Source: JAJRVH01 sp964505995
GTDB taxonomy: Bacteria; Pseudomonadota; Zetaproteobacteria; Mariprofundales; Mariprofundaceae
Direction: 5' to 3'
Length of the DNA stretch: 5,175 nucleotides
Assembly: GCA_964505995.1 (NCBI GenBank)
Contig: CAZDLB010000110.1
Coordinates: forward strand, 1 to 5,175
Shown one piece after another: positions 5,064 through 5,175 of this stretch. A model generated the notes under the pieces. The model was not told the origin of the DNA. It did not search any database and was given only the letters and a program-made list of their open reading frames with translations. Numbering within the stretch: position 1 is the first letter of the stretch; each line of letters opens with the position of its first letter. Position numbers and translations under genes: made by a program.

Positions 5064-5175
5064 CATTCTGTTTCGTCCTCAAAGCCGATGTCCCGATGCG
5101 TGCCGTCGCAATACGGCTTCATCTTCGATGCGCCGCAGCGGCAGAAGGCGCTGCCGCCGCTTTCGCAGATCTCGC
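5063..5175 (-). CDS. CDGSH iron-sulfur domain protein, C-terminal end only
   Basis: The last 36 codons plus TGA of a minus-strand gene that enters from the right edge. The stretch CRCGASKMKPYCDGTH matches the CDGSH signature C-x-C-x2-S-x3-P-x-C-D-G-T-H exactly; the three cysteines and the final histidine bind a 2Fe-2S cluster, as in mitoNEET. The frame ends FEDETE, ten residues after the histidine. Bacterial members are small redox or cluster-transfer proteins, often with one or two such motifs; the N-terminal part is outside the window, so neither length nor start can be given. It converges on the cold-shock gene with 57 bases between the two stops. Confidence 0.9.
   Translation of the reverse strand, partial: EICESGGSAFCRCGASKMKPYCDGTHRDIGFEDETE

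Overview
The window is a GC-rich, densely coded stretch of bacterial chromosome. The mix of genes (MlaA outer-membrane lipoprotein, Tas-type aldo/keto reductase, UmuD/LexA-like peptidase beside a UmuC-like polymerase, CspA-type cold-shock protein) points to a Proteobacterium, most likely a high-GC gammaproteobacterium. Genus cannot be told from this sequence. All genes but one lie on the minus strand. No tRNA, rRNA, CRISPR array, transposase or integrase was seen. A run of exactly 100 N (2531-2630) marks a scaffold join, so the two halves may not be directly adjacent in the genome.

Left half, read right to left on the minus strand: a small FmdB-type zinc-ribbon protein (2467-2243), a truncated haemoglobin (2241-1792), a Tas-like NADP(H)-dependent aldo/keto reductase (1792-749), and the lipoprotein MlaA (713 to beyond the left edge). 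The first three are packed with a 1-base gap and a 1-base stop/start overlap, so they look like one translationally coupled operon; mlaA follows after 35 bases with its own ribosome binding site. The promoter of this run may lie in the short leader or in the N gap.

Right half: a two-gene mutagenesis (translesion synthesis) operon on the minus strand. Its first gene (4588-4004) encodes a 194-residue protein with a LexA-like DNA-binding N-terminus and a UmuD-like self-cleaving S24 peptidase C-terminus. Three bases later comes a UmuC-like Y-family DNA polymerase (4000-2762) with an intact active site and a beta-clamp binding motif. A candidate promoter directly upstream holds a GAAC-N4-GTTC dyad inside its 17-base spacer, suggesting that the first protein, or the cell's LexA, represses the operon and is removed on DNA damage. 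Divergent to it is a cold-shock protein gene (4802-5005, plus strand) with a long AT-rich leader and a strong intrinsic terminator. The right edge holds the C-terminal end of a CDGSH iron-sulfur protein converging on the cold-shock gene.

The most interesting part is the repressor/peptidase-polymerase pair with its operator candidate. The protein families are known ones; the operator type and the apparently leaderless start are what deserve checking. No gene-free stretch exceeds 300 bases; the longest, 2468-2761, is mostly the N gap plus two short palindromic flanks.
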